64,000 nucleotides of DNA from Clavaria fumosa (Eukaryota > Basidiomycota > Agaricomycetes > Agaricales > Clavariaceae): positions 2,170,001 through 2,234,000 of the forward strand of contig OX637800.1 in NCBI GenBank assembly GCA_951802425.1, given 5' to 3'. Below are positions 22,137-33,539 of the stretch, piece by piece. The position numbers and the translations under genes were made by a program. Position 1 is the stretch's first letter, and every line of letters starts with the position of its first letter. The notes under the pieces are model-generated. The model saw only the letters and a program-made list of their open reading frames with translations. It was not told the origin of the DNA and ran no database searches.

Positions 22137-23843
22137 TTATACTGTTAAGGGCTCACCAAGGAGAAGCATCCGGAGCAGCTCGGCTCCGGCCTTCACCTGA
22201 TCAGCCCCCCTTTCCATCATCTCCAGCGCCTTCCGTCCAGACACCCCTGGCTCCGTCTCCCACTCCTTTCCCTTTCGGCTGGGACCCGCCTCTGCCTTCT
22301 TCCGCTTTGCCGGTGGCTCCACCACCTCCACGCTCTCCTCATCCTCAATCTCGTCCTCCTCCTCCTCCGGCATCGTCTCCTCACGAACCAGTGCCCGCGT
22401 CGCACCTTGCCTCAGCCTCTTGCTGCCGCTCGCCTCCATCGCCTTCGGACCTGCTCTGCTACATTAGCCGACACGGATCCGGTACTCTCTTGACTTACCT
22501 CCAGTTCTGGACACTGCTGCCTTCTCAGTCTTCACTCCTGAAATGTACCAATCAGTTGGCTCATCACTGAAATAAAAAGAATACTACTCACCTCGTACAG
22601 CTGAGAGACTACATGACACCTTGTAGGTCCAGCACTACCAGCATGCCACTCCTTCCACTCTGTAACACGAGCGCTGTTTCTGGGCGCATGCTTCACAGGC
22701 CGGCTCGTGCTCCTACTCACCGGATCAGAAGCCTAAGAATCAAAAAGCCCATTTAATGACTTACCTTGTCCCCAGGCTGTCGCGCAGCCCGGAGCTCGAT
22801 GTCGGCCCCCACTCCGACCCTCCGCCCTCGCCCTCGTCCCTCCATTGCCTGTTTTCCAATATCGCCCCATCCTGACATATGATGAGGCGTCGCAGTCATC
22901 CATGCACCGACCCGATGTTCCAGAACAGAGGGCACCTCGACCACTACACGGCACCCCCCGATCCTCGCACTGGTTGCCCCCGCCTTGATGACACCGATGG
23001 CCATTACCCCGTCAGTTTCCCATAGGGTCCGGTCACCCTCTTGATCGTCCTCCACAGCCCCCGCCTTGTTCACGGCACCTGTCGTCAGATCCGTTTCCTC
23101 GCCCGTGCCCAGCTCCAAGACAACCGCCAGATCTGACATGGTCATGGTCACCGCTGCATCGGCAACCGGCGTAGCTGCTGCTGTTGCTGTTGTTGCCTCT
23201 GCCGCTGCCACTCGCACCTCTCCTGTCTCCACCTCCGCAGTTGCCACCTCATCTGCATGCAGCTCCATGATGTCTGGTGATATTGTCGTTGTTGCCGCCG
23301 CCGCTGCAGCAGGCTCCTCCGCTCCTGTCGTTGCTGTTGCTGCTACCATCGCCCCACCATCGTCCTTGCTGTCACTAATCACAATGAGGCGCGCCCTCTT
23401 CTCGGCAGCCCTCGCCGCCTCCATCTGCCTCTCCTCCGCCTCTGCTGTGGCCCACTCGATGGCCGCCCTCTCCTCATCTGCACGTTCCTGTTTGGCTTCG
23501 GCCTCCTCCTGTTTCCTCGCCCACTCGGCAGTCCACTCATCCCTGCGGAGTTTTCGCCATTTCTTGAGCCTTCGCGCAACGAGGATGAGTCCCTCGTCCA
23601 CTTCCACGTCATCATCAATTGCCGCAACATAGCCGGCAAGAAAATCATCCTAAAACCTGTCAGTGCGATGTGAAAAGGAAACAAAGAAACATCACGTACC
23701 GCATCACCCCCGTACATCTGCACCCATTCCGCATATTCACTGTCCTGCCCCCGCTCCGGCAATGCTTCACCCGGTGCCATGGCCCATGCCTCCGTCATCG
23801 CCTGGGCCGCGTTCTGGAAAACAAGAGTATTGAAGTTTTCCAT
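22137..23843 (-). CDS. Antisense spliced accessory gene of family D (coiled coil, acidic)
   Basis: Five exons read leftward from the ATG at 23841-23843. The donors are GTACGT after GGDA, GTAAGT after PGDK, GTGAGT after QLYE and GTAAGT after a short fourth exon, and the last exon ends at the stop at 22137. I saw no disabling lesion. The second exon has a run of charged residues (EEAEAKQERADEERAAIEW) predicted to form a coiled coil, followed by an Ala/Thr-rich, low-complexity section. The last exon has an acidic run and KRKK, a likely nuclear signal. There is no clear Cys cluster, unlike the gene in elements 1 and 2. It lies between the integrase of family D and its 3' LTR, convergent with pol. 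Function unknown. Overlap with a host gene cannot be excluded without copies elsewhere. Confidence 0.65.
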
Positions 23844-24006
23844 CTTTTTTTTGGATGGCTGATGTGTTGCTGTTATTGGAGAAAGCACAAGTGTGTGTTT
23901 GGACCTATGTGCACCCACACAATGCATACTTTATGATCAACAAACAGTTATTTGGCCCTGTTTGGCCACAACAGAGGGCGGTTGCATTTTCAGCCCCCGG
24001 GAGAAT
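23844..24006. other. Promoter region of the family D accessory gene and 3' end of family D
   Basis: 163 bp between the accessory-gene ATG and the LTR. It ends in CCCCCGGGAGAA, a short purine run before the LTR. Confidence 0.4.
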
Positions 24007-24895
24007 GTAAGGATGAGATGCGGTTTAGACAAGGAAACATCACAGATACCGACTATCCAGATATTTTGGCATCAAAGGCAACAGCAACCGATAATGATCT
24101 GATACTGTCCAATAACGTCTGGGACATCTGATAAACATCCGATATCGGACTCTCTGGTCTCCAGTCCGCTGTGATGATCACAGCCCACAGGTCATACACA
24201 CCGCCCACACCTCTCTATTTCATCACTCCAACATGATCAGTGCTCGACATACTCACTATTTCATTCCCCTTCCTTTATTTCACATACCATGCTGTAAATT
24301 TCATATTGTGATCCCTTTCAACCATCTGATCATTTAAACATTTCAAACCCTTTGCAGTGCTTTGCCCATTGTTCCTAGTACCCCTTTGCTGTACCAGCCA
24401 CACTTTCCTTCATTTTACGAGCGGTCCAGACATATGCTAGTTATTGGACATTTCATCCCTCCAAACCGCATGACTCACTTATGAATTATGGCCCTTATAT
24501 GACCCTGTACACAATACTGCATTGCCTTCTGTAGCTTCCGGAGATTTCCGTAGGATCGGATTTGCTGTACTTAGAAAATTGTACATAAGTATGTACTGGA
24601 CTCTATGGAAATCCAGCTTTCTGAACACCCATATTGTGCTGGGATCTTTAGCAGGCTCACCCTTCGTCGTACCCATTGATCCGCTGGCCTTCGTCATCGC
24701 CGGCCCCTTGAACCTTCGATCCGAACATCAGACTCCACTGGATCCGATACTGGATACTTTGGATAATGTATATTTTCATTCTCTGAACATTTTATACTCA
24801 GTCTCTACTTCCTCCAAGGTTCTGTCTAGTGTCTACATCGTGTAACAAGACCCCCTGAAGAACCAGGCCGTGAACACTTGTTTGCAGCCAACACC
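24007..24895 (+). repeat. LTR of family D, 3' end truncated
   Basis: Starts TGTAAGGATG and matches, in inverted orientation, the LTR at 25663-26600. It stops near the CCTACTACAG point, lacking the last 40-50 bp of the full copy (the part ending GGTCGTAACA). It carries repeated CGGA motifs (GATATCGGACTC, CTGATAAACATCCGATATCGG). Confidence 0.8.
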
Positions 24896-24899
24896 AGTA

Positions 24900-25660
24900 C
24901 AGCCTACTACAGCACTGTGAGCTGATCAAATGCGAGGTGATCCGAAGAAAGTCCCAGTAATACTCTCCATGTTCTGCATGCATGTAAACTCCTTTTTGGG
25001 CCAAGTCTGATATGAAATGGTCCAAATCGGCTGCCATCAGAACCTGGATAAAGGTGTCAGACGGCTGCTTTGAAGGTATCCCAAGTCCATTCCAGGTGCG
25101 GGTCAGGTGTGAGAGTCTCCCAAAGAAGACATGTATCAGTGTCAAGGTAATGCTTTGCGTACCAAATTAAATTGGTCTCCAGAATGTCTGGATTAATGCC
25201 GGTAAGTACAATGTCGATGTCCTCGAAGTACCGGTTGAGATGTGTTGGTACTCCGTCAAAGGCAGGGGCCCCATGAGCGCCACAGAGCAGATATCTTGGT
25301 TGATTAGCCATTTGTATTGGTGCGTAGGGTGATAGGTGAACTTCATCTGGTGAATTCTGAGGCGCTTCTGGTGGGAAGTGAAGGATGCTCGATTCGAGGG
25401 GGAGTGGTGTAAGCAGTTCTTTGAAGATCTGTGGTAATGTGGTAATGGGAGTTGCAAAGCTCGTATGGGAGTATACAATAGATGAGATACTGGGGATTTC
25501 TGATGGGAGTAGATGAGAAGTTTCAATTACTTCTCCAGCTCGTTCGGTATGCACTGGTTCTGAAGTCGGATTTGGGTTTCACGCTCTTAGGTGTTCAGAA
25601 CGTCGAGGCTGGGAAGCGGATGAGCCTCTGGGAATCCTTGAAGACTGTAGTGAAGACATT
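24900..25660 (-). pseudogene. gag 5' fragment of a family D copy
   Basis: Read leftward from the LTR at 25663. An open frame (25554-25057) contains YLLCGAHGAPAFDGVP, ETNLIWYAKHYL, and a LEWTWDTFKAAV block, the start of a capsid-like gag domain with conserved Trp residues. The frame breaks and the sequence ends where the inverted LTR at 24895 begins. No zinc knuckle remains. Confidence 0.7.
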
Positions 25661-25662
25661 GT

Positions 25663-26600
25663 TACGACCCCCTCGCGGTGGGCTCCAAAATTGTAGTAGG
25701 CTGTACTGGTGTTGGCTGCAAATAGGTGTTCATGGCCAGGTTCTTCAGGGGGTCTTGTTATACGTCGGAGACACTAGACAGAACCTTGGAGGATGTAGAG
25801 GCTGAGTGTAAAATGTTCAGAGAATGAAAATATACGTTGTCCAGAGTATCTGGTATCAGATCCAATAGAGTCCGATGTTTGGATCGAAAGTTCGAGGGAC
25901 TGGCAATGACGAAGGCCAGCGGATCAATGGGTATGATGAGGGGTGAGCCTGCTAAAGATCACAGCACAATGTGGGCATTCAAAAAGCTGGATTTCCATAG
26001 AGTCCGGTACATACTTATGTACATTTTTCTAAGTACAGCAAATTCGATCCTACGGAAATCTCCGGAAGCTACAGAAGGCAATGCAATATCATGTACAAGG
26101 TCATATAGGAGCCATAATTCATAAATGAGTCATGCAGTTCAGAGGAATGAAATGTCCAATGACCAGCACATGTCTGGACCACTCGTAAAATGAAGGAAAG
26201 CATAGCTGGTACAGCAAAGCAGTACTAGGAACAATGGGCAAGATACTGCAAAGGGTTTGAAACATTTAAACTAGTGGACACTTGAAAGGGAGCACAATAT
26301 GAAATTTACAGCATGGTATATGAAATAAAGGAAGGGGAATGGAACAGTGAGTATGTTGAGTGCTGACCATGCTGAAGTGATGAAATAGAAAGGTGTAGGC
26401 GGTGTGTGTAACCTGCAGGCTGTGATTATCATGGGGGACTGGAGACCGGAGAGTCCAATATCGGATGTTTATCGGATGTCCCGGATGTTATCAGACAGTA
26501 TCGGATCGTTATCGGTCGCTGTTGCCTTTGATGCCAAAATATCCAGATAGTTGGTATCTGTGATGTTTCCTTGTTTAAACTGTATATTATCCTTACAGCG
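25663..26600 (-). repeat. Full-length LTR of family D (inverted copy)
   Basis: 938 bp, TGTTACGACC to ATCCTTACA on the + strand, so the LTR runs leftward and is the 5' LTR of the gag fragment. Compared with 24007-24895 it forms an inverted pair around a 0.77-kb centre. Near its right end CGGAT occurs repeatedly (26460-26515). Confidence 0.85.
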
Positions 26601-26814
26601 AGGACCAGAAGTTGATGAAATATACCATTTTGTTCAACAGGTTTGTGTCTGCTGTTCATTGGGCAGTGGCAGTTCTACAAGGGACTTGCCAGCTGCATCA
26701 AGGACAAACTGGTCCATGTTGACCATGCAGACATTCTGTGGACTCCACAGACAAGCCAGTGCAATCAATGGCTGTTATTGGGCATGCCAGCAGGAGATCT
26801 CTTGGGACTCTGTT
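26601..26814. other. Unassigned, CpG-poor sequence
   Basis: No frame or repeat recognised. Confidence 0.4.
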
Positions 26815-27290
26815 AAATTTTCCAAGCCTCCTGACAGCCCTCTACAACCTTGCAAGCCCCTCTATGCACTTCCAGGCCCTGCCACACTCTTCCAAAAGCC
26901 TCCCCAATCTACCCCGCCTTCACACAACACTCATGATCAACCATGCTATACTCGCAACACCTCCCTCCACTTCACCCTACACATATCCACCACCTGAGCC
27001 CACTATTTTGATGCACAACACACTGCTGAGCCATCTCTTTATCAAGCATGTGACTTATCACATGGCATCCCCAACATTACACCACTAGCACTGCCAGTGT
27101 CCCCAACACTGTCACCAGCACTAGTACCACTGGCACTGCTGCCACCATTAACACTACCAACATCCCCAACACTGTCACCAGTGCTAGGGCCACCAACATT
27201 ACTTTCATTGCCAGTGTTACTTGCCTTATTTGCATTACCAACATAACTCATGTGACCTCCACCCAAGGTCACTTGCATCACTGGCATTAC
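26815..27290 (+). repeat. Ancient, CpG-depleted LTR relic of the element 1/2 family
   Basis: Aligns by eye with the reverse complement of 38520-38900 and with 5370-5700: TCTACAACCT, then CTCACACAACACT and a CACCCTACACAT run appear in the same order. Nearly every CpG of the young copies, including all TCGCGA motifs, has become TpG or CpA. Orientation is that of the LTR of element 1. Confidence 0.75.
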
Positions 27291-27300
27291 TCACAGGATG

Positions 27301-27845
27301 AAATGGGCCCAAAATATAGAGAAAACAGTAATTTAAATAAGTGTTTTTGGGTCAGAGCTTTAGAGGCAGAATGCTTATATAAGTGTCATTCATGTCATAT
27401 CCATCAGTTTGTATGTAAAGGTGAGGCAAAGGGGGTGGAACAAGCAGGGAGGGAGGCAATTATCAGGCATACCAAAGCCAAGATTGATGAGCATGAGGCT
27501 GCAAGGGATGCAAAAAAGAAGAAGGCAGCCAAAGCAGCTGGACATGTGGCTGCAGTAAAGCTGATATTTGACAAGGAGCAAGTCAAGAAGCTCAAAGGAG
27601 ACAAGCTCAAAGACCATCTTCTGGCATTTCAAAGGGCTGGAGCTCCAAACCTGCAGAATCTGTCCCTTAGGACAGCTGTGGTAAAGATTAGGGAAGGACT
27701 TGTTCAATCAATTGATCTCTATAATAATGGGCAATGGAAGCCAAACACAAGTGTGGGCTCTTAAACAATTCCAATGGAGTCAGAATCTGGGGAAGAATTT
27801 GACCTGGATGAAGGATTGGAAGACTGGGAGGACATAGATGAATAG
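27301..27845 (+). pseudogene. C-terminal fragment of a lysine-rich TE-associated protein
   Basis: The open frame has a coiled, Lys/Ala-rich segment (HEAARDAKKKKAAKAAGH) followed by VKKLKGDKLKDHLLAFQRAG, which resembles a SAP-type DNA-binding helix-extended-helix by eye. After TAA at 27762-27764 (CAA likely) the same frame continues with an acidic tail ending DWEDIDE and a stop at 27843-27845. The N-terminal part is missing. Identity is uncertain. Confidence 0.45.
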
Positions 27846-28146
27846 TGCAGAGTTTTCCCATTATTGTGCCATTATCTTTACTTCAAACAAGCAGTGTAGA
27901 GTCTCTTGAGTATCAGCAGTGTATATAGTTTCTATATAACCAAGAAAACAGTGTTGTTGCCAGGTCTGAGGCCTGTAATTGAGGTGGGTCAGCCTTTGTC
28001 ACGCTTTCTGTCACAGGCTGTTACGTCACGCTGCCGCGTCATGCAGCGGAGTTGCCCAACCCCACTTATATAAGCGTCATGCCCTCACGGAGCTGCGGCT
28101 TGCCACAATTGCAACTTCGCTGACCTACGAACGTTCTCACATACAC
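27846..28146 (+). promoter_or_regulatory. Upstream region of the P-loop gene with TATA box
   Basis: TATATAAG at about 28066 lies 81 bp before the ATG at 28147. The remainder is unremarkable. Confidence 0.4.
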
Positions 28147-31100
28147 ATGAACCAGCCTTCTGGCAGTCGCAAGAGATCCAGTTCTCAGACAGACCCTCCA
28201 ATGGATGAGTCCATTGCCAAACATACGATTCTCGAAGAGGCGTCTAATGACCTCGATGATGCCGCCCACACCCGCCAAGACAAGTTAGTGCTTGATTGGT
28301 TCGAACAGGAACAGGAACAGGATTTCTCTTCTCGCGACATTCTCCGGGCGATTGTAACATTCTCCGAAGGGAAGCTCAACCCAAAGTTTGAGAAAATCAC
28401 CGAACAAGGCTTGCTGCTCCGAGATCATCCAGAGTTGGTGGGAAAGCTGAAAGAGGCGAGGGCCGCTAGATCATTCAAGGAGATCCGGAATTTGAGTGCG
28501 ATATCCTATTTTAAGGACCAACTTTGAGGTATACTCATCATTGCCCATGTCTGTGCAGAAATTTTGCGCCTACCAACGTCTGCAAGCGTGGAATCTCGGC
28601 TGCGCCGTTCACCCCCCCTGGAGAGGGAAACAGAAAGATGTGAATCATTCCTTACCTTGATAAAGTGTTATCACTGCAGCCTGACCTTCACCCCCCATGT
28701 AGTGAAAGGTCCTGTCCTTTTCATTGTCATCCACTACGATTTGTTCCAATGGTCACCATAGCTGCTCACAAAGCGTTCTCGGATAAGTGGTTGGGCAATA
28801 GCCATCTCCTTCTCGCAGATTTGATGAATAGATTGCGCAAGCCTCCCGATGACCCCCTGAAATCTCCATACAATCATTCTATTAGCATCATTCAATCTTC
28901 AGGTATGGGCAAATCACGCCTCGTAGATGCCGTCGCCGAAGAAAAGTTCTGTTTTCCCTTCAACGTACGCGAGCCTGCCTCGCGAAGTCTGATCGGTAGC
29001 GTCCTGCAGTTGTTACACGCTTTTCTTAACCTAACCTTGATCACTTAGCGTACCCTCCTGCCGATGATTGCGTCCGGGACTTCTTCCACGAACCTAAATA
29101 TCGAGAGCCAAATGACGACGGCCTGATTGAGAGAAGATATAAGACCTTTTTTGCAGCGCTCTTCCTATGTGCTGCCAGCGAGCTTCGGGTCACGCTCAAC
29201 CAAACGCAACACTCGGAAGGCTCCATTGCTAAGCGTTGGCACAACTACCTAGCTTCGGGCGCCACCGAATGGAGAGTAGGTGCAGCGCGAAGCAAATTCT
29301 ATCAGAAGGTCGTAGATGTTGCGGAGAAGGTGTGGGCCAGTTGCTAGAATGTTGCATTTATCTAATACATCAATAGTTTTTTCAGGGGGGCACAGCTTCA
29401 GAGGACGTCGGTGCGCATGTTTTGTTTCACGCATTCTGCTGTATACTGAACGCTCGATGCAGACTCGATGCTGGCAGATAATGCTGGATCGTTCATGACG
29501 TCCTTGCGCGAAGCTTTGGTGTCATCCAAGCATTCCTTCGATTCTGAACGTTTGAAGGAACCTGTTTTGTTTTTCATGTACTTTGATGAAGCACACGTGT
29601 TGACAAAGTCAGAAGCAAAACCAGGTCAATCTCCACCGCGGAGTAGGTACCATTTGCTTGGACGTGTCTTGGCAAAGATGAACGATTTGCCATTCTTTAC
29701 TGTCTTCCTTTCAACGAACTCCTGGCTTGGCGCATTCGCTCCTTCCAAATCCAACCATCAAACCCTCCGTGATTGGAATAGAGTTATATTGCATGCCCCA
29801 TTTACGGAGCTACCGTTCGACACATTTGCATCCAACTCCTTCGCCACGTTGCTTGAAGCATATCCATCTGGGGTAACACTTCACAACGTCTGCACGCTTG
29901 AATATATTGTGAAATTTGGCCGTCCTCTGTGAGCTCCGTCTTTGTCCATCATGTCTCCATCCCTGATTAGCGTCAGTTGGGCGTCTCTCTATACTTGCGG
30001 CGCCGGTGAGGTTAAATCAGAAATGATTGATCTCGCGAAGGTGAAGCTTTCCTGCGGTGACGTTGCGGCGGAGAACGCGCGAATTGCTGCTCTCAGCGTC
30101 CGAATCATGCTTGACTTCGACATTGCCCGCGAAACGTCAAGAATTTTCGAAGAGAAACTTGTCGAAAGCCACTTGCGAATCGCATTTGCCGTTCCGGATC
30201 ATCGGGAGTTTTTGCGTGGTGGTACACCGTCTGAGCCCCTCGTAGCCGAAGCAGCTGCCCAAATTCTCAACACCGACCCCCACATCCAAATTGTTGCCCC
30301 TACCATATTGACTAAATTGTTTGAGGGTGGCCTTCTGGCACGAGGCGAGCGAGGAGAGATGATTGGCCGCCTTCTCTGGATGATTGGTCATGATCTCGTC
30401 ATTCAGAATGACACAGCGGATACGATCAATAATCCGAGCAATCCAAGGTACCATCGGCCGATACTCCTTCTTGATTGGTTGAGGGCACTGATCAATCCAC
30501 GCTGGCACCACACTATCCTTAATGCTAAGCCTGTCGCCAACACGGATGGCCCGACCTTGGAGTGTGCATTCCGGGGTGTTTATCTCAATTTCTCTCAATT
30601 CGTGAGAGCTGGTGACTACGGAGTCATCCGTCCAAACCTTCAGTGGATTCCTTTGGTTCGAGGAGTGGCCTATCAATGTGCCGACAATCAGAAGTCAACA
30701 GACCTATTTGCAACAATGCATTTTGGGGGCCTTGATGCTCCGATATGTCCAGCCAATAGTGGTCCACTTTTTGGCCAGATTAAGAATTGCGCAACGCTTT
30801 CGGATGTTCTCCTCAACCCTCATGTTGGGGGCACACCGGTCAACCAACATCCGATCCTGTCACTTGTGCATGACATCGGACTCGAGACACCAAAAGTCTA
30901 CCCTCATGCCCCGTACCCTGCGAAGAAGTTGAGGGGTGGTGACACTCGGACAGAGAATATCCATCTACGACATTACCAAATCCACATTGAGGGCTGCACA
31001 CACGAGACATATGCGGTTGTCCCTCGAGAGATGGACGGCGTCTACAGGTCAATCATCTGTGCGTCAACAATCATGGATGACTTTCCGAGGAATGGATTGG

Positions 31101-31249
31101 AAGCTCACCGGAAAGCTATGTTGCGCCTGAAACCGGCCTTCTTCTCCACTGAGCCGGGTCCGTCACTGGACTGGATCAGTGAGGCCCCGCTGGATGAATT
31201 AGCAGATGCTCAGGCCGGTTCCGCTAAAGGGAAAGAAAGGGAAACTTAA
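28147..31249 (+). CDS. P-loop NTPase of a basidiomycete-expanded family
   Basis: Exons 28762-28995, 29049-29329, 29386-29410, 29463-29928 and 29977-31249 join in phase. The first exon starts at ATG 28147 and runs to about 28528. Motifs: Walker A SSGMGKSR (about 28895-28920), a PPADDCVRDFF block, Walker B LFFMYFDEAH (about 29570-29600), and an S/T-N sensor-like STNSW. These are the order and style of ASCE ATPases; the 420-residue C-terminal exon is a helical domain I cannot name. Joining exon 1 to 28762 keeps phase but leaves an in-frame TGA at 28525-28527, and the 233-nt intron is unusually long, so either a small exon is missed or the gene has a nonsense mutation. A broken second copy follows at 31833. 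Role unknown; NTP hydrolysis is inferred from the motifs. Confidence 0.72.
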
Positions 31250-31832
31250 GTCTCCGGTGATTACTAGGGACACTGCCTCTTCCCAATACTTAGAAGCACC
31301 TGCATGTATGGAATGACCCCTTTCATTGTTAAGATTGTTTCATGATCTCAATCTGAAATGTAAGGAAGGTAGATGTATGACGAAGAAGGGAAGCAGAAAA
31401 TAGTAAAGGGAGGATGATGACAGTTATACTCTGATTCTGTGTCCTTTCTTTAATTTTACCACTGTGTTGTCAATTTGCCAATTTTCCAAATGACTAGAAC
31501 AAAGTCAACCATTTTGTAGATACTAATATATCTGCTTCCCAGATTTTCCTGTAGCTTGAAAATGGTTTGGTTGACCCTGAACAATTACTAGATATGGACC
31601 CATGGTATTGCCACTGAATAAAGGAGGCAGCACCTGTGGCTCTGGTATTATGTCTGTAATAAGTAAGGAACAACAAAAACCCTTGCAGATGCTGCAAGGA
31701 GTAAGCACAGGGGTTGAGGCCAACTCAGTTGAGTGGTTGAAAGCTGTTAGAATATGTTAGAACACCTTCACCTACTCCACCTGTCACCCACAGTCACATT
31801 CATCCTTGCCTACTCTCCTTAATCAGGGCAAT
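31250..31832. other. Gene-free stretch
   Basis: AT-rich, CpG-poor sequence; no open frame, repeat or motif recognised. Confidence 0.5.
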
Positions 31833-32420
31833 TGTAACATCCCCTGAAGGGAAGCTTGACCCAAAGTTTGAGAAAGTCATCAAACAAGTCTCACTGCTCT
31901 GAGATCATCCAGAGTTGGTGGAAAAGCTGAAAGAGGTGTGGGTCACTAGATCATTCAAGAAGATCTGGAATTTGAGTGTGACATCCGCAGTTCAAAGAAG
32001 ACTGTATAATATCTGATGCATACACAGAGATTCTATGCCTATCAACAGGCAACACCATTTCCAGAGAAGCCATTGGCATTCCAGTAGAATATAGTGGTCT
32101 ATTCCCACATTCATATACCATTCCCCCTGCACTAGAGGATAGTAAGTTTGTTGATGGGCTGTTAGGTGCTCATTCACTGAAGCTGTGTTATTCAGCTGTT
32201 ATCAGCACCTGGAGATCAAGTTACATTGGCCAATCTCACAAAACCCTACTCAGCCTACTCAGAGCAGTGGATGATGTCCATACTTTGGATGAAAAATCCA
32301 ACTATGCCAAGATTCTCATGATCACCCAATCTTCGGGAATGGGGAAATCCAAAACAGTGGATGTAATTGTAAAGGAGTGGATACTTCTCCCATTGTGCAT
32401 CTGTGAAGACCTTGGTGCTG
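31833..32420 (+). pseudogene. Degenerate tandem copy of the P-loop gene, 5' part
   Basis: 31833-31985 is about 85% identical to 28340-28500 (EGKLDPKFEK and DHPELVEKLKE are readable). 32240-32400 retains SAYSEQW and a degraded Walker A (SSGMGKS with frameshifts). Several stops and frameshifts, and CpG loss throughout. It lies in the same orientation 3.4 kb downstream, so a tandem duplication is likely. Confidence 0.8.
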
Positions 32421-32689
32421 ACTCCTTTTTTTCCCCATTAAACTCCTATTGGGGCTATGCCCTATGTCAGAGTATGCTACTTGGTTGTACATCCATTTGT
32501 ACTATAATCTATGTCTGGGCAATGGCTTTGGGCCACTGGGCAAGCTCCAATGCACATGGGCACTTGAAATTACCTAAGAAGGGGAAGAGCCAGGTGCATT
32601 AAAAACCCCCTGTGGGGGAAAAGCTACCAGTTGCCATGTGAAGACTATCTAAAATTTTCCAATTGTTGACTTGCATTGTATCATCATGT
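32421..32689. other. Gene-free stretch
   Basis: No feature recognised. Confidence 0.4.
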
Positions 32690-33539
32690 CTCAGGGTTGG
32701 GTGTGGGTGGACAGGCCGATAGGTGGGTTCCTTTCATGCTTGTGGGTCTGGAACTACATTGTTGTTGTCCACCACTTAAGGCATCTCACGACTCCAGGTT
32801 ACCCACAAGTCTTAACAAGTAAACCCGTGGGAATACTTGTGGGTCACACAACTCACAGATTCAGGTAACTCCTGGATTCCTCTGCCACAGATCTGGGTAC
32901 AGCTGAAAACATCCATGGGTACCCACACGGGTACCTGCCACTGTAGTGGAGAAAAAATACCAATTTCATAGGCAATACTTTCAACTATTATCTAGCATCT
33001 AATCTTTCAAGCTTGGTAGCTCCTCATCATCCACATCAGAAGTATCAACAAAAGTTGGAGCACTAAATACAAATCAATCAGTCAGGCCTATGTTAAAGTA
33101 GGAATCAGAATACTTTTCAATATACTCAGATGAACAGGCTTGTTCACAAACAAGTACAAGAGCAATTGCAAAACAATCAACTATCTTAGCTGTGTTCAAA
33201 GAGAAGAATAAGTGACTGAAAGGAACTAAGGATGTGGTGGTGCAGGATGATGGCAAGGATGTTCTCATCATCAAGTAGTCTAATGGTGCCATGTATTCCA
33301 ACTCCAAACTCACAGGTACCCTTGGGTACCCATAGGTACTTGTGGGTATTTACCTGACCCAGACTTGACTTGGATCCTAAGTTGAAACTCATAGGTACTT
33401 GTTGATACCCATAGACTTGACTTACAGGTCCAGATCTCTCTTTATACTCATAATACACGGATCTGAGTATGCCTCTGATAGTGGGTAAGACCCATGGGTA
33501 AGGATCCGAATCACCTGTGAGTGCACTCGTGAGATGCTT
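32690..33539. repeat. Non-coding repeat with GGGTACC motif clusters at both ends
   Basis: GGGTACC/GGTACCC and CTTGTGGGT motifs cluster at 32790-32950 and again at 33290-33500 in the other half, with an AT-rich centre. Such subterminal motif clusters are typical of non-autonomous DNA transposons (hAT-like), but I could not identify terminal inverted repeats or a target duplication. It borders the LINE 3' end. Confidence 0.4.

Noticed and set aside
23066..23632. Plus-strand open frame of 188 codons, Ala/Ser/Val-rich
   Set aside because: Mirror of the charged, spliced minus-strand gene at 22137-23843; no introns or domain of its own.
28147..31249. A Crinkler-type effector
   Set aside because: P-loop domains occur in such proteins, but I see no typical header or nuclease domain, so only the NTPase call is supported.
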